From an uncultured Erysipelotrichaceae bacterium (GTDB lineage Bacteria > Bacillota_I > Bacilli_A > Erysipelotrichales > Erysipelotrichaceae), in NCBI GenBank assembly GCA_902796525.1, contig CADBPB010000046.1, positions 1-25,290 of the forward strand: a stretch of 25,290 bases of DNA, given 5' to 3'. Positions 1 to 9,332 of the stretch are shown here, one piece after another. The position numbers were made by a program, and so were the translations under genes. The notes beneath the pieces are model-generated. The model was not told where the DNA came from. It did no database searches and saw only the letters and a list, made by a program, of their open reading frames with translations. How positions within the stretch are numbered: the stretch's first letter is position 1; each line of letters begins with the position of its first letter.

Positions 1-2807
1 CTTGGACTGATAAGATGATAGGTCTCCTCCCTGACGATCGGCGTGGTTTCTGTCTGATCATATAAGACCGCAGGATCGGCCTTGCCATGTTCCGCTTTCC
101 GGTAATGAGGATTCTCTTTTATGATATCCAGGATCATGCGATCACTGCCATCGCCGCCTTTCGGCAGCAGTTTATCTCTAAGCGCCTTCCATTTCGTTGC
201 GGAATCCTGGAGATTGCCGGTCTTCGCATTCGCCTGTCTCGACCTGTTGATGATCAAGGCGTTTCTTGCTCTGGTAGCTGCGACATAGACCAGCCTGTCG
301 TTTTCTTTTGAGAGGCTGTTCTTTTCATCCTCCTCCTGTTGCCGATGCTGCACCGTGCCGATGATCGGATAAGAGATTCCGCTATCTGTCGTTTCATTGA
401 ACGAAATGATATAACCGTGCGTCTGCGAAGCGTTTTCTTCCTCCGGATACTCGATCCGGATCTCCGGACTGTTTCTCGGCGTTCCTGCTTTTGCCAGGAT
501 GACGATCGGCGCTTCCAGTCCTTTGACTTTATGCAGATTGGCGATGTGGACCGCATCCTCATCTTCTTTCAGGCTCAGGCATCTTTCCAGCCCGGATTCT
601 CCGCTTAACAGTTCTTCCAGATACCCGCTCGCATTTTCATGGGTAACGATATTGCCGCCCCGTTCTTCCGCCCGGATGAGTTCCAGCGTAAAGTAAACGG
701 TCTCCATGCCATCGCTTGGAACAGATTCGTAGATCCTGTAGTCGTCGATGATCTTCTCGAACAAGGCAGACGGCGTCAGGGAAACGATCTCCGAAGCGGT
801 TTTAGACAGTTTCCCGATCGCTCCATCGATCCCTTCCTCCGCATATTTCTTCCCGGGATCCAGCCGGATATCGTGTCCCTCCGACTTGTATCTTGTCAGA
901 TCGTTTTCATTGAAACCGAAAAGCGGACCGTAGAGTACCGCAACCAGGGAAATGGCATCCCCGGAGACAACGGTCTTATAGATATCGGCGATCGCTCTCA
1001 ACGCTTCGCATTCCTCGAACAGGACTTTGCCTTCCACGCGGATCGGAATGTCTTCTTCATGAAAACGGGAAATGCAGGCGGCAATCGGTTTCTTGCTGGC
1101 GAATATGATCATGAAATCTTTGTATGCGATCGTCCTAAGCGTGCCGTACTCTGGTCTGCTCTTATCCCTTTCGACGATCCGATAGGACGGATTGTCCACC
1201 AGCATCCTGATGATCCTGATCAGTTGGTCGTAATCATTCATTTCCGGATAGTCTGCCAGCAGTTTTGCGCCATAAGTCTCATAGGCATAGATGCCCTCGA
1301 ATTCTCCCGGATCCTCGGCAGCGTCAATGTTTTCAATATCCTGGTACGCGCTCTGATCGTTCGTGTCTTCCGGCATGACATCCTCAAAAACATTGTTGAA
1401 ATAATGCTTCACGATATTCCTGGAACGGAAATTATTGACCAGGTGGACGACCTTCCCCGTATCCTGTTGGAACAGCTCCCGGACCTGGATATAGGAAGAT
1501 ACATCGGCATTCCGGAAACGGTAGATCGACTGTTTCGGATCGCCGACGATGAACAGGGAACCCGGTCTCGGTCGGCATTTCTTCCAATCAGGTTCGTTGG
1601 AATTTTCTGCCGCCAGATGGAAGAAGACTTCTGCTTGCATCGGATTGGTATCCTGGAACTCGTCGATCATGAAATAGCTGTGCCGCTGATAGATGTAATC
1701 GATCAGCCTGCCATCGTTCTCCTGCGCATCTTTCTGAAGCATGTTTCTCAAATAATAGAGATAATCAAAGAAACTGAATTTTCCGTTCTGTCTCATCTCC
1801 TCTTCCAGATAAGGCACGCAGGATAGCAGGAAGGACAGGCTCTTATAGTACTTGTATTCTCTCAATTTCGGAAGCAAAGCGTCCTTGCTGTCTTCGTCGG
1901 CGATATTCAGGATCGTAGAGCCATCCTGTTCCCGAATAAACCGTTCCGTAGTGAATCCCAGTTCTTTGGGACTTGCGGCATAGGATAGCTTCGAGATGTC
2001 TTTCAAAGCTCTTTGTACGCCGGTGTAATTGTAGTGCCATCCCTTGTGCAATACCGCGCTGGCATCGATGTACGCTTCCAGAGGATCTCTGGTATCGCTT
2101 CTGCCTAAAGAATTGCTAAGTTTCGAGAGATCCCGATTAAAGACGTCAAGGATCCTGATCATGGTTTCCCGATCTTCTTTTAAAAACAGGAAAGGACTTG
2201 CGTCGCTCTGCTTCTTGTATACGAAAGTCGCGTTTCGGCGATCCATGATCTCCTTAATCAGCCGGATGAACGTCTCTTCCGCATTCCAGAACAGCATGCC
2301 GAAATGATTGGCTTTTTCTTTCAGTTCGCTTCCGTATTTTCCCGCTCTGACACTGATATAGAACTGGCTGTAGATCTCTTTTTCTTCCTCTTCGCTAATC
2401 AATCTGGCATCACTTGGAATATCTGCTTCATTGGGATGCTCGGAAAGGATCATGTTGCAGAACGCATCGATGGTTCCCATGAAACAGAGGTCGATGCCAG
2501 CCAGAGCTTCCTGACATCTCTTTGCGCTTTCTACGGTCGGCTTAGGAAGTTCGTGGTCTGATCCTTTGAAAGATGACGGAATCTTGCTTCGCTCGATCAG
2601 ACGCTTCTGGAAACGTTCGTAGAATTCATTGGCGGCAGCCTTGGTGAAAGTGATGGTACAGATCTTCTCTACCGGAAGACCCTTCTCCACCATCGCTACC
2701 ATCCTCTCTACCAGCATCGTCGTTTTTCCGGAACCTGCTCCGGCTTCCACAAACAGATTGCTTTCGATATCATTTATGATCAATGCGCGTGCCTGTGCAT
2801 CTGTCAT
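1..2807 (-). CDS. addA: AddA-type ATP-dependent helicase/nuclease subunit A (partial, C-terminus beyond window)
   Basis: This is the UvrD-like helicase subunit of the AddAB complex, which resects double-strand breaks for RecA-dependent repair in the cytoplasm. About 935 residues are visible. The frame is open to the left edge, so the C-terminal RecB-type nuclease region lies outside; family members are about 1200 residues. The helicase motifs appear in order: Walker A EAGAGSGKTT (residues 21-30), motif Ia TITFTKAAA, GTIDAFC, Walker B DEFQDT (382-387), GDPKQSIYRFR (from 422), NNFRS, HKVKGLEAPIV, and motif VI VAATRAR (842-848). The ATG lies 3 nt after the addB stop. The nearest purine-rich site (GAGGAG) is 12 nt upstream, so translation is probably coupled to addB. 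Family assignment is secure. The subunit name rests on the neighbouring addB, since the nuclease domain is not visible. Confidence 0.93.
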   Translation of the reverse strand, partial: MTDAQARALIINDIESNLFVEAGAGSGKTTMLVERMVAMVEKGLPVEKICTITFTKAAANEFYERFQKRLIERSKIPSSFKGSDHELPKPTVESAKRCQEALAGIDLCFMGTIDAFCNMILSEHPNEADIPSDARLISEEEEKEIYSQFYISVRAGKYGSELKEKANHFGMLFWNAEETFIRLIKEIMDRRNATFVYKKQSDASPFLFLKEDRETMIRILDVFNRDLSKLSNSLGRSDTRDPLEAYIDASAVLHKGWHYNYTGVQRALKDISKLSYAASPKELGFTTERFIREQDGSTILNIADEDSKDALLPKLREYKYYKSLSFLLSCVPYLEEEMRQNGKFSFFDYLYYLRNMLQKDAQENDGRLIDYIYQRHSYFMIDEFQDTNPMQAEVFFHLAAENSNEPDWKKCRPRPGSLFIVGDPKQSIYRFRNADVSSYIQVRELFQQDTGKVVHLVNNFRSRNIVKHYFNNVFEDVMPEDTNDQSAYQDIENIDAAEDPGEFEGIYAYETYGAKLLADYPEMNDYDQLIRIIRMLVDNPSYRIVERDKSRPEYGTLRTIAYKDFMIIFASKKPIAACISRFHEEDIPIRVEGKVLFEECEALRAIADIYKTVVSGDAISLVAVLYGPLFGFNENDLTRYKSEGHDIRLDPGKKYAEEGIDGAIGKLSKTASEIVSLTPSALFEKIIDDYRIYESVPSDGMETVYFTLELIRAEERGGNIVTHENASGYLEELLSGESGLERCLSLKEDEDAVHIANLHKVKGLEAPIVILAKAGTPRNSPEIRIEYPEEENASQTHGYIISFNETTDSGISYPIIGTVQHRQQEEDEKNSLSKENDRLVYVAATRARNALIINRSRQANAKTGNLQDSATKWKALRDKLLPKGGDGSDRMILDIIKENPHYRKAEHGKADPAVLYDQTETTPIVREETYHLISP

Positions 2808-2810
2808 CTC

Positions 2811-5396
2811 TTACTCGTTCTCCTCATCCAATACGATCTTTCCGCAGATCTTGCCATACTTGCAGTATCGGCAGCGTTCCTTCTCTTCTTCCTTGCTCAT
2901 TGCTTCGATCGCGAAATCGCCCTGTTCCATGCATCTTCGAAATTCCAGAAGCTTCTCTGTCAGCTGTTTCCTGATTTCATCATCATACTTGCAGGTAATG
3001 ACGCCTTTGTCCGCATCGAAGCGCAGCATCCGGTATTCGCAGTGATCCACCTCGCAGCCCATCGTTTTCTCCACGATATAGGCATACATGACCACCTGCA
3101 GACAGGTATCGATGTCATCCTGAAGGTGGGCATAAAGATCACGCTCGGTTTTGAAATCGATGATGACAGCCTTCCTCTCTGGCGTAAACTCGACCCGGTC
3201 CGGATAGCCATGGATCATGACTCCCGATGCCTCATGCAGCGCTTCCTTATCTTCTTCTTTGAAAGCGACTTTCCTCTGGAAACGATGATCCATCTCCCAA
3301 CCGTTCTCCATCATTTCCACGAACTCTTCTCTGACGTTGCCGATCTTGTCCGCGATCAAAGGAACGCTGATATGCATGTATTCATCGAAAACGGTTCCTG
3401 AAAACTCGGAAAACTGCCGCTTGCTCATCGGATGCTCCGGCAGATACTCCATCAGCGCATGCGCCAGCGTCCCCTGCTCCGTCGCCGGAATGACTTCATA
3501 AGGATCGTAGTCTTCCGGCTGCGGGATCTTCAGCAGGTTCTGGAAGAGATACTGTTTTTTGCAGTTAAAGAATGTATTCAGTTGGGAAGGAGAATACCTG
3601 TATAAACGGAAAGATGTCCTGGTATCGTTATCGCTCGATGCTTTCTTGTATAGAAGGATCTTTGAGGCGTTATAGGCTTCGCCGATCTTTCTGCTTACGG
3701 ATAATCCGGGTTCGAAATAAGCCACTTTCCGGATCGTCTTATCGAGATCGCTTAATTCTTTTGCAGGACCGTTTTCCAGCCGATACAGTTCGAACAGCAG
3801 GCTCGAGGCATTGTAGTGTTTCAGTTCAGAAACATTCAAACCGGGATAAGACAGATCGATCTCGTTGCCCAAGGCATTTGCCAGTTTCACCAGATGGAAG
3901 AGATTTTCCCGTTTCTGAAGGATGATCCCCTGGGAAGTCAGGCTTTCGTTATCCAGATCTTCAAGATCGCAATCCAGCAGCAGAGGATTTTCCTTCGGCG
4001 TACCCGGATAGCTGGCTGCAGACAGCCCGCAGATGTAAAGAGAATCCCGTAATACGGAGCTTGCTTTTTCGATCGGGCAGAGATACAGATGTCCAGGTGC
4101 GAAAGGCTGCCGGAAAGTCGGCTTTCGCAGTATCGTTTCAATGACATCGTCGCTGATCCCGATGCCGATATTTCTGGCCGTCAGCAGTTCGTTTACGATA
4201 TCCTTCATGGCGGCATCATCAAAACGCCTGACAAATTCGTTTTCTTTTCTGGCTATTCCATATTTCTGTATGAATTTCTCGATCGGCAGAGCCAGTTCAC
4301 TGGCAGCTGCTTCGATTCCCGGCGCATACCGTTCCAGTCTGCCGTTTGCGTTGATATCTTCCCGGGAAATGGATCTCTTGAAGTCGGAAATGGTTTTTTC
4401 ATTTCTCACCCGGTCGTTCGTCAGCCGCAGACGCGAGACTCTTTCCCAAAATCCATCGGTATCGGATCCTTTCAGATCGCTGATTCCGATATTGGCACAA
4501 AACAGTTCATGATCGAAATACGGACTGAAGATCAGCCGATCGAACGGTTCCCATCCGTAATTGCCTATGCTCATCCATTCATAGTACTGCTGAAGCAGCT
4601 TGCCGGGATAGGAATTGACGATTGCAAGGCCGTTCCCGAAACAGATCGGAACATCATAGCGGCAGGCAAGATCATAGAAGATCTGCGAATACGTTCCATA
4701 GTCGGCACAGGCAACGACGCAGCGGTCTGCTTTCCTGTTCCGGAAGATGTCATCGATGATGAATGCCGCTTCATTGCTGGAACCGTAACAGTTCCTGTAG
4801 GAATGGATGCGAAGCGGTTTTTCTTCCGTTTCAAACAGGTCGAACAGAGAGATCTCTTTATGACGTCCTGCCGATAGTTGATTCAGCAGTTCGATCTCCA
4901 GGGGAAGCAAAGGATACTCTCTGATATGAAGCAGCTCGCAGTCGAAAACATACCCGTTAGAGATCGCTTCCCGGATGAGACCGATCGCATCGGTTTTATT
5001 TTCATGATCCAGTGCTGCGATATATCTCTCATAGACGTCGCAAAGCGCCTGGTTCTTCTCTTTGAAGTAGCCCATGGAAAGCCTTGAAAGGATCCCCTGT
5101 TTCTCATCGCCTGTCACAAGTCTTCGGATCGTGTTGACCGTCGAATTCACGCTTTTGATATCAGAAAGCTTGCCGGTTCTGAAATAGGGCACCGTCTTGA
5201 TGATTTCGTAATAATAAGCAAGTTCTTCCTTTCCGGATAGGAAATCTTTTTCCAGAAGATGGCCGGATCGCATGAGCGATTCTTCCGCCAGTTCGACTGG
5301 CGTCATGATCCGCGTATTGAAAACGCCCTTGTGATGATACGCAAGGGTTTTAGCCAGATCCAGGGAGCTTGGGACGATGATGATTCTTTCTTTCAT
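2811..5396 (-). CDS. addB: AddB-type helicase-nuclease subunit B (PD-(D/E)XK nuclease, Fe-S cluster)
   Basis: This is the second subunit of the AddAB complex, with a RecB-family nuclease domain at its C-terminus. The nuclease signature is visible: QGTLAH (His646), GYPDRVE (Asp733) and IIDFKTE (Asp747, Lys749). Cys612 with Cys842, Cys845 and Cys851 (C-x2-C-x5-C) matches the four-cysteine iron-sulphur staple known from AddB and Cas4. At 861 residues it is far shorter than Bacillus AddB (about 1170). The N-terminus (IIIVPSSLDLAKT) has no Walker A motif, so this subunit probably does not hydrolyse ATP, as in RexB-like forms. It is first in the operon with addA. The start has no Shine-Dalgarno; a promoter lies just upstream. 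The next Met is residue 31, so this start is favoured. Confidence 0.9.
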   Translation of the reverse strand: MKERIIIVPSSLDLAKTLAYHHKGVFNTRIMTPVELAEESLMRSGHLLEKDFLSGKEELAYYYEIIKTVPYFRTGKLSDIKSVNSTVNTIRRLVTGDEKQGILSRLSMGYFKEKNQALCDVYERYIAALDHENKTDAIGLIREAISNGYVFDCELLHIREYPLLPLEIELLNQLSAGRHKEISLFDLFETEEKPLRIHSYRNCYGSSNEAAFIIDDIFRNRKADRCVVACADYGTYSQIFYDLACRYDVPICFGNGLAIVNSYPGKLLQQYYEWMSIGNYGWEPFDRLIFSPYFDHELFCANIGISDLKGSDTDGFWERVSRLRLTNDRVRNEKTISDFKRSISREDINANGRLERYAPGIEAAASELALPIEKFIQKYGIARKENEFVRRFDDAAMKDIVNELLTARNIGIGISDDVIETILRKPTFRQPFAPGHLYLCPIEKASSVLRDSLYICGLSAASYPGTPKENPLLLDCDLEDLDNESLTSQGIILQKRENLFHLVKLANALGNEIDLSYPGLNVSELKHYNASSLLFELYRLENGPAKELSDLDKTIRKVAYFEPGLSVSRKIGEAYNASKILLYKKASSDNDTRTSFRLYRYSPSQLNTFFNCKKQYLFQNLLKIPQPEDYDPYEVIPATEQGTLAHALMEYLPEHPMSKRQFSEFSGTVFDEYMHISVPLIADKIGNVREEFVEMMENGWEMDHRFQRKVAFKEEDKEALHEASGVMIHGYPDRVEFTPERKAVIIDFKTERDLYAHLQDDIDTCLQVVMYAYIVEKTMGCEVDHCEYRMLRFDADKGVITCKYDDEIRKQLTEKLLEFRRCMEQGDFAIEAMSKEEEKERCRYCKYGKICGKIVLDEENE

Positions 5397-5416
5397 ATCT
5401 GGGTAAAATCAATTCA

Positions 5417-5445
5417 ATTATAACCTCGCTGAAATGGCGTGTAAA
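5417..5445 (-). promoter_or_regulatory. Promoter for addBA
   Basis: Reading the minus strand, TTTACA (5445-5440) and TATAAT (5422-5417) are separated by 17 nt, five of six and six of six matches to the sigma-A consensus. The predicted transcription start near 5410 gives a leader of only about 14 nt, with no ribosome-binding site before the addB ATG at 5396. Confidence 0.65.
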
Positions 5446-5500
5446 CTAAACAGACACAGGAAATCTGCAGTGCGATGCTTCCATGGAACCGCACATGTTT

Positions 5501-5506
5501 TATAAT
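5501..5506 (+). promoter_or_regulatory. -10 element directly upstream of the GDPD start (possible leaderless transcript)
   Basis: A perfect TATAAT ends 6 nt before the ATG at 5513, which puts the predicted transcription start on that ATG. The -35 region is weak (CTTCCA at 17-nt spacing). If start codons at 5483 or 5498 are used instead, this hexamer is coding and the promoter call fails. Confidence 0.4.
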
Positions 5507-5512
5507 GGAATC

Positions 5513-6346
5513 ATGAAAGCGTTATGCGCGATTCTGTTCCTGTCTGTCATCTATCTCTGGCTGATCAAACCTGCCAGGCAGACAAGAAAAGACAAGATGA
5601 AACCGTTCGAAGAAGTATACTTGACCCACCGCGGTTTCTTTAATAATACCGATATTCCGGAAAATAGTCTCCCTGCCTTCGCCAGGACCGTCAGGAACGG
5701 TCTGGGGACGGAACTGGATGTGCAGCTCACTACCGACAACCGTCTGGTCGTTTTCCATGACCAGAATCTGAAACGGATGTGCGGGGTCGACAAGATACTT
5801 ACGGACTGTTCTTATGAGGAACTGCAGCAGTACAGGCTTCTGAATACGGAAGAAACGATCCCTCTGCTGGAAGAGGTGCTGAAGCTTCTGAAACCGGATA
5901 CGCCTCTGATCATCGAGATCAAGCCCGAAGGAGATGCCATCCGTACCTGCGAAGAGACAGTGAAGATGATGAAAGAACGCGACAGACTTTATGTCATGGA
6001 ATCCTTCCACCCCGGAGTCGTATATTATCTGAAGAAGCATTATCCTGAAATCATCCGCGGACAGCTTGCCTACGACATGTTTTCGGATAAAAACAGTACA
6101 GCCTCTTTCCTGACCCGTTTCATCTGCACGAATCTTTTAGGAAATTGTCTGACCAGGCCGGATTTCATCGCCTACGATGTCAACAGCAGGCACAATCTTT
6201 CGTTCCTGCTGTGTTCGAAACTGTTTAAAGCCGAATGCGTCGCATGGACGGTGAAAAGCGAAAACGATCTGGCCTATGCACGCAAATACTATCAGCAGGT
6301 CATTTTCGATTCTTTTGTTCCGGCCGATATCGAAGTCAGAGACTGA
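5513..6346 (+). CDS. Membrane-anchored glycerophosphodiester phosphodiesterase family protein
   Basis: GDPD-family enzymes cleave glycerophosphodiesters to glycerol-3-phosphate and an alcohol, in lipid or teichoic-acid turnover. The TIM-barrel signature is complete: LTHRGF, then PENS, then ELDVQLTTD and VVFHD (catalytic His), followed by IIEIKPEG. These supply the paired His residues and the Glu/Asp metal ligands of the family. A hydrophobic N-terminal segment (from ALCAILFL to LWLIKP) followed by a Lys/Arg-rich stretch suggests a single membrane anchor. Three in-frame starts are possible: 5483, 5498 (GGAA 6 nt upstream) and 5513. I chose 5513 because it leads directly into the membrane segment and sits 6 nt after a TATAAT. 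The gene is divergent from addBA and ends at a bidirectional terminator. Substrate is not determined. Confidence 0.85.
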   Translation: MKALCAILFLSVIYLWLIKPARQTRKDKMKPFEEVYLTHRGFFNNTDIPENSLPAFARTVRNGLGTELDVQLTTDNRLVVFHDQNLKRMCGVDKILTDCSYEELQQYRLLNTEETIPLLEEVLKLLKPDTPLIIEIKPEGDAIRTCEETVKMMKERDRLYVMESFHPGVVYYLKKHYPEIIRGQLAYDMFSDKNSTASFLTRFICTNLLGNCLTRPDFIAYDVNSRHNLSFLLCSKLFKAECVAWTVKSENDLAYARKYYQQVIFDSFVPADIEVRD

Positions 6347-6362
6347 CTGCTGTCTTAAAAAG

Positions 6363-6394
6363 AAAACCCGGATCTTTTGAAATCCGGGTTTTTA
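6363..6394. terminator. Bidirectional intrinsic terminator
   Basis: A 10-bp stem AAACCCGGAT / ATCCGGGTTT encloses an 8-nt loop. Uridine-rich tails follow on both strands, so it can end both the phosphodiesterase transcript (plus) and the pepF-dehydrogenase transcript (minus). Confidence 0.85.
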
Positions 6395-6422
6395 TATGCT
6401 TTCAAGCATCGCGCCCCACGCA

Positions 6423-7370
6423 TCAGATGACCGTATTCAGCTGTCCGCCATCCAGCCATGCCCGCAGATTGGCGAAGACGATCTCCGCACGAAGCGACAT
6501 CGATTCCCTGGTGGCAAAAGCGATGTGCGGCGTCAGCAAGGTATTCGGTGCTTTCAGCATCTGCGTATCGGCAGGAAGAGGCGGTTCCTTCGTAAATACA
6601 TCGACGGCAGCTCCGGCAATGACTCCTTCCTCTAAAGCGCGTGCCAGGTCATCTTCGTTCGTAATCGGTCCGCGAGCCAGATTGATCAGGATCGCCGTTT
6701 TTTTCATCAGGCAGAGTTTCTTATAGTCGATCATCCCTCTTGTGGAATCGTTCAACGGACAGTGCAGGACGACGATATCGCTGTCTAGCAGCAATGCATC
6801 CATCGGCACCTGTTTTACATAATCCGGGCAATCCGGATGAACCGTCCTGCTGCAGGCAAGGATCCTGCAGCCAAACGCATGAAAGAGTTCCCCGCTGCGG
6901 CTGCCGATCTTTCCATACCCGATGATGCCGACCGTTTTATTCATCAGTTCGGAACCGACCAAACCGTCTTTCGTTCCTCCTGACCGTACGCGTTCCTGCA
7001 CCTGAGGGATGTTCCTGAGCATGCCGATGGCCATGCCGACTGCCAGTTCGGCGACTGCCTCATTGGAATAACCGGAAGCATTGGATACTTTGATACCTTT
7101 TTCTTTTGCAGCATTCAGGCCGACATGATCCACGCCGGTAAATGCCACATCGATGAACTGCAGCTTGTCGCAGGCCCGGATCACTTCATCAGGCATCGGC
7201 ATATTCGCGATGATCATCGCATCCGCATCTTTGGTTTCTTCTTTCAGCACAGCGAGATCCGTCGTTTTTTCGTATTCTACGAACTCGACTTCGTTCTCGA
7301 ACGCTTTTTCGTATTTCTTTAATTCCTCCCCGGGAATTCCCAAGGATTCCAGTATGACTACTTTTTTCAT
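6423..7370 (-). CDS. D-isomer-specific 2-hydroxyacid dehydrogenase
   Basis: This NAD(P)-dependent oxidoreductase family interconverts 2-hydroxyacids and 2-ketoacids in the cytoplasm. The 315-residue protein has the family layout. The Rossmann motif GYGKIG is at 151-156. The catalytic triad is Arg233 (NLARGP), Glu262 (KEPP) and His282 (TPHIAF). The residue after the second Rossmann strand is in CSRT rather than an acidic residue, which may favour NADP; that is inference. A Shine-Dalgarno GGAGA precedes the ATG. The gene starts 33 nt after pepF on the same strand and probably shares its transcript, ending at the 6363-6394 terminator. The substrate (lactate, phosphoglycerate, hydroxypyruvate or another 2-hydroxyacid) cannot be told from sequence. 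Confidence 0.88.
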   Translation of the reverse strand: MKKVVILESLGIPGEELKKYEKAFENEVEFVEYEKTTDLAVLKEETKDADAMIIANMPMPDEVIRACDKLQFIDVAFTGVDHVGLNAAKEKGIKVSNASGYSNEAVAELAVGMAIGMLRNIPQVQERVRSGGTKDGLVGSELMNKTVGIIGYGKIGSRSGELFHAFGCRILACSRTVHPDCPDYVKQVPMDALLLDSDIVVLHCPLNDSTRGMIDYKKLCLMKKTAILINLARGPITNEDDLARALEEGVIAGAAVDVFTKEPPLPADTQMLKAPNTLLTPHIAFATRESMSLRAEIVFANLRAWLDGGQLNTVI

Positions 7371-7403
7371 GATGTTTCTCCTTGCCGGGTCATGGCCGTG
7401 TTT

Positions 7404-9215
7404 CTACAGCTTGATTCCATCGATCTCTTCCGTCAGTTCGCAGATCTCATCGATGATGGAACCGATGTAGTCGATCGTTGCGTTAAGCGGTTCATCCGTA
7501 GTGATATCGAAGCCTGCGATCTTCGCCAGACCGACCGGGTCTTCGCTGGCGCCGGCAGCAAGGAATCTCTTCCAGTCCCGAACCGCCGTCTCGCCTTCCT
7601 TCTCGATCCTCAGCATCGCCTGGGTCGCGACGGTGAGCCCCGCACTGTAGGTGTATGGATACAGACCCATGTAGTAATGCGGCTGACGCATCCAGGTCAG
7701 TTCCGCGCCTTCCGGAATCTCTACGGCATCGCCCCAGAACAGTTCCAGATTCTTGCGGAAAAGACCGCTCAGGATCTCCGCATTCACGCTTCCGCCTTCT
7801 TCGATGATCTTATAGACTTCGCGCTGATACCATGCTTCTCTCAAATGCGTGACGAAATTGTGATAGTAAGTATTGCTGATCTGGCTGGAAAGGACCCAGC
7901 GACGGAAACGCTTGTCTTCCTTCGTATGATTCAGATACTGGGCAAGCAGCAGTTCGTTCATAGTCGAAGGAGCTTCCACCAGATACATGGAAGGACTCTG
8001 GTCATAGAAGGACTGCGCCTGATCGCTGTACATTGACTGACCTGCGTGTCCGAGCTCATGGGCGATCGTAAACACATCCGACATGCGGTCGTTCCAGTTG
8101 AGCAGAATGAAGGAATTCTGCCGATAGACCCCGGAACAGAAACCGCCGGTACTCTTGCCGATATTCCTCGCGAAATCGATCCATCTTTCTTTGTAAGCCC
8201 GATCGATCATCTCCACATAATCATCTCCGAGGATCGCAAGACCGTCTCTGACATAGCGGTGCGATTCTTCGATCGTGACTTTCGGATCATACTCCGGATC
8301 GACCGCGATCTTAAGATCCGCAAAAGTCATCTTGTCAAGGCCGTAGATCTTCTGCAGAAGTTTCGCATATTTGCGCATATGCGGAGCCAGACGTTCCGTG
8401 ATCACATCGATCTGCCGGTCATACATCTCTCTGGTCACTTTCTGCTCAAATAGGAGACTGTCAAAGACGTTATCGAATCGGCGTAATTCCGACATCGTCT
8501 TCTCCTGGGTGACACAGCCGTTATAGGCGGCAGCCGTGGTATTTTCGTATTTCCTGAGCGTCGCATAGAATGCGCGGAAAGCGGCACGGCGGATCTTGGT
8601 GTCGGCTTCCAGTTCGTAATTGTCTTCGAACAGAGAATAGCCCAAAGGATACTCTTTGCCATCGACGGTAAACGGATCGAACGAGATATCCGCAAGTTTT
8701 GTCGTGTTGTAGATCGTATAAGGAAGATCAAGCGATCTGCCCAGCGCGGCCAGCGTTTTTTCCGTCTCCGGCGTCAGCATATGCGCTTTTTTTCTGATCA
8801 GGTCCTGCAGATAGATCTTGCATCCCTTGGCAAGTCCGACGGCTTTCTGAAGCTCCTCGTCCGGAGCCAGCAGGATCTCGCTGTCGACGAATGCCAGCTG
8901 GCTTTCCATGCGCGTGATCTCATCGCCGGCTTTTTCATTGCGTTCGCGCAGCTTGTTGTCGGTGTAATCAGCTTCGACTGCCAGTCCCGTATACGACCAG
9001 ATCCGGGAAATGACAGGAAGCATCTTCTCCATGTCATCCAGACACTCTACGATGGTCTCTGCCTTATTCAGATGACCGGCATATCTTCCAACGAATCTCT
9101 TTACATCTTCTTTGGTCTTCTCCAGTGCTTCCCACATCTGCGCTTCTTCCGGGAAGATCAGCGAGAGATCCCAGGTCTCCTGTACCGGAACATCTTTGCG
9201 GTTTACCAATTCCAT
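7404..9215 (-). CDS. pepF: Oligoendopeptidase F (M3B metallopeptidase)
   Basis: PepF is a cytoplasmic zinc endopeptidase that cleaves short peptides. The 603-residue length matches the family. The zinc site HELGH is at residues 386-390, and the likely third ligand Glu414 lies in the EAPSTMNE stretch 28 residues later. The N-terminal region (WDLSLIFP, near residue 17) is also typical of M3B. Shine-Dalgarno GGATGAG lies just upstream of the ATG. It is the first gene of a minus-strand pair with the hydroxyacid dehydrogenase, and divergent from the CDF transporter across 117 bp. Confidence 0.95.
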   Translation of the reverse strand: MELVNRKDVPVQETWDLSLIFPEEAQMWEALEKTKEDVKRFVGRYAGHLNKAETIVECLDDMEKMLPVISRIWSYTGLAVEADYTDNKLRERNEKAGDEITRMESQLAFVDSEILLAPDEELQKAVGLAKGCKIYLQDLIRKKAHMLTPETEKTLAALGRSLDLPYTIYNTTKLADISFDPFTVDGKEYPLGYSLFEDNYELEADTKIRRAAFRAFYATLRKYENTTAAAYNGCVTQEKTMSELRRFDNVFDSLLFEQKVTREMYDRQIDVITERLAPHMRKYAKLLQKIYGLDKMTFADLKIAVDPEYDPKVTIEESHRYVRDGLAILGDDYVEMIDRAYKERWIDFARNIGKSTGGFCSGVYRQNSFILLNWNDRMSDVFTIAHELGHAGQSMYSDQAQSFYDQSPSMYLVEAPSTMNELLLAQYLNHTKEDKRFRRWVLSSQISNTYYHNFVTHLREAWYQREVYKIIEEGGSVNAEILSGLFRKNLELFWGDAVEIPEGAELTWMRQPHYYMGLYPYTYSAGLTVATQAMLRIEKEGETAVRDWKRFLAAGASEDPVGLAKIAGFDITTDEPLNATIDYIGSIIDEICELTEEIDGIKL

Positions 9216-9262
9216 ATCTCATCCTTTCCGCCTCATCAGGCTTATTTTTTCTTTCCATTCTA

Positions 9263-9268
9263 ATTATA
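9263..9268 (-). promoter_or_regulatory. -10 element for pepF
   Basis: TATAAT on the minus strand, about 47 nt upstream of the pepF ATG. No good -35 is visible at 16-18 nt spacing, so the call rests on the hexamer and its placement. Confidence 0.4.
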
Positions 9269-9316
9269 CATAAAGTAGAAAATCATCAGCGATTCGTACA
9301 TTCCTGAAAATAAGAC

Positions 9317-9322
9317 TATAAT
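9317..9322 (+). promoter_or_regulatory. -10 element for the CDF transporter (near-leaderless)
   Basis: A perfect TATAAT ends 10 nt before the ATG at 9333, predicting a leader of about 3-4 nt. No Shine-Dalgarno is present and -35 matches are only three of six at best. Confidence 0.5.
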
Positions 9323-9332
9323 AGTAGTTACG

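Noticed and set aside
639..1826. Long plus-strand reading frame (395 codons) opposite addA
   Set aside because: It is antisense to a clear UvrD/AddA helicase whose motifs are continuous on the minus strand; the plus-strand translation has no recognisable domain.
4089..4877. Plus-strand reading frame of 262 codons opposite addB
   Set aside because: The minus strand encodes addB through this whole interval; the plus-strand frame is a by-product of codon bias.
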